A stretch of 6,937 nt of DNA from an uncultured Synergistales bacterium (GTDB lineage: Bacteria; Synergistota; Synergistia; Synergistales; Aminobacteriaceae), in the NCBI GenBank assembly GCA_905233515.1, contig CAJOEQ010000045.1, positions 1-6,937 of the forward strand, given 5' to 3'. A program made the translations under genes and the position numbers. Under the pieces are notes generated by a model. That model made no database searches. It saw only the letters and a program-made list of their open reading frames with translations, and was not told where the DNA came from. Shown piece after piece: positions 5,961-6,937 of this stretch. The first letter of the stretch is position 1; each line of letters starts with the position of its first letter.

Positions 5961-6937
5961 ATGCAATTAAATTTACGTCCAAAGAGTGAATGCAAATTTG
6001 ACGCAGTGAGTCTCGGTGAAGTAATGCTCAGACTTGACCCGGGCGAGGGACGAATCAGAACAGCAAGATCCTTCAGAGCATGGGAAGGCGGCGGAGAATA
6101 TAACGTAATTCGCGGACTTCATAAATGTTTCGGGATGGACACGGCAGTAATTACGGCATTTGCTGATAATGAAGTCGGCAAATTAATGAAAGATTTTATC
6201 GAACAGGGCGGAGTCAATACGAGCCTAATTTACTGGAAAAAAACGGACGGAATCGGGAGAATCTGCCGCAATGGAATCAATTTCACTGAAAGAGGATTCG
6301 GGATTCGCGGTGCAGTGGGCTGCTCAGACAGAGCTAACACGGCAATTTCACAGGCTACACCTGAAGAATTAGACTTTGAAACAATTTTCGGTAAACTTGG
6401 AGTCCGCTGGCTTCATACGGGCGGAATTTACGCGGCATTATCTGAGCAATCATGCGAGACAGTAATAGAGGCCTGCAAAATCGCGAAAAAATACGGGACT
6501 CTGATTTCCTATGATTTAAATTATCGTCCTTCAATGTGGAGCGCAATAGGCGGCCAAGCAAAGGCTCAAGAAGTAAATAAAGAAGTCGCAAAATATGTTG
6601 ACGTAATGATCGGCAATGAAGAAGATTTTACGGCTTGTTTAGGTTTCCAAATTGAGGGCAATGACGAGAATCTCAAAGAATTAAATCTCGACGGTTATAA
6701 AAAAATGATCGGTGAGGCTGCAAAGACATATCCTAATTTTAAGGCAGTAGCTACTACTTTAAGAACAGTGAGAACAGCGACAGTTAATGACTGGAAGGCT
6801 ATTTGCTGGGCAGATGGCGAAATTTACATGTCAAAAGAGTATAACGGGCTTGAAATTATGGACAGAGTCGGCGGCGGAGATTCTTTTGCTTCCGGACTTG
6901 TTTACGGATTAATGACAACTGGCGACCCCGAAAAGGC
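5961..6937 (+). CDS. kdgK: PfkB-family sugar kinase, probable 2-keto-3-deoxygluconate kinase (3' end outside window)
   Basis: First 325 residues of a ribokinase/PfkB-fold kinase that runs off the window; little should be missing, as the family is about 310-350 long. It probably phosphorylates 2-keto-3-deoxygluconate to KDPG, the substrate of the aldolase before it. Landmarks: SLGEVMLRLDP (17-27) at the N-terminus; WEGGGEYNV (41-49), corresponding to the family's GGAxxNVA substrate-binding block; SYDLNYRP (183-190), typical of the KDG kinase group; GNEEDF (218-223); and VGGGDSFASG (303-312), the ATP/anion-hole signature with catalytic base D307. The signature has Gly where many ribokinases have Ala (GAGD), as also occurs in KDG kinase relatives. 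AGGGGG (5946-5951) sits 9 bases before the ATG and overlaps the end of eda. Substrate is inferred from the neighbour; another keto- or aldo-sugar is possible. Confidence 0.85.
   Translation, partial: MQLNLRPKSECKFDAVSLGEVMLRLDPGEGRIRTARSFRAWEGGGEYNVIRGLHKCFGMDTAVITAFADNEVGKLMKDFIEQGGVNTSLIYWKKTDGIGRICRNGINFTERGFGIRGAVGCSDRANTAISQATPEELDFETIFGKLGVRWLHTGGIYAALSEQSCETVIEACKIAKKYGTLISYDLNYRPSMWSAIGGQAKAQEVNKEVAKYVDVMIGNEEDFTACLGFQIEGNDENLKELNLDGYKKMIGEAAKTYPNFKAVATTLRTVRTATVNDWKAICWADGEIYMSKEYNGLEIMDRVGGGDSFASGLVYGLMTTGDPEK

Noticed and set aside
6355..6591. 78-residue open frame on the - strand inside the sugar kinase
   Set aside because: The + strand frame continues unbroken through the kinase motifs at 183-223; the antisense frame has no support.

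Overview
This is an AT-rich, gene-dense bacterial window (no introns, short gaps, AGGAG-type ribosome sites). The codon style, the many AnTn tracts and the gene content (surface deoxysugar synthesis, YitT-family membrane protein, Entner-Doudoroff-type aldolase and kinase) suggest a low-GC anaerobe, perhaps gut-associated (Synergistota- or Bacillota-like). That placement is a guess from style; no ribosomal or other marker gene is present.

Left part (1-2593, + strand): the 3' end of an operon with three consecutive NDP-deoxysugar genes. They are the C-terminal part of an NDP-hexose 2,3-dehydratase (cut by the window edge), a Gfo/Idh/MocA-type NDP-hexose 3-ketoreductase, and an extended SDR likely to act as 4-ketoreductase or epimerase. 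In order, these are the steps from NDP-4-keto-6-deoxyhexose to an NDP-2,6-dideoxyhexose, a sugar best known from actinomycete antibiotics. Here it more likely feeds a surface glycan. A bidirectional hairpin terminator closes the operon against the convergent gene.

Middle part (2592-5127, - strand): a YitT-family membrane protein (its start moved to GTG at 5118, next to a perfect ribosome site), followed 139 bases downstream by a 497-residue protein with a NYN/PIN-like ribonuclease domain and a long N-terminal region I do not recognise. The spacer between them holds two interlocked inverted repeats with pseudoknot topology, just before a start codon that lacks a Shine-Dalgarno sequence. This is the most unusual part of the window.

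Right part (5128-6937, + strand): a divergent promoter region with a compact palindrome overlapping a perfect -10 box, then a KDPG/KHG aldolase gene (eda) and a PfkB-family sugar kinase (probably 2-keto-3-deoxygluconate kinase) running off the window end. Together they would convert KDG to KDPG and then to pyruvate plus glyceraldehyde-3-phosphate.

I see no IS element, CRISPR array, tRNA or rRNA. The candidates for something undescribed are the NYN ribonuclease with its structured leader and, second, the 2,6-dideoxysugar cassette.
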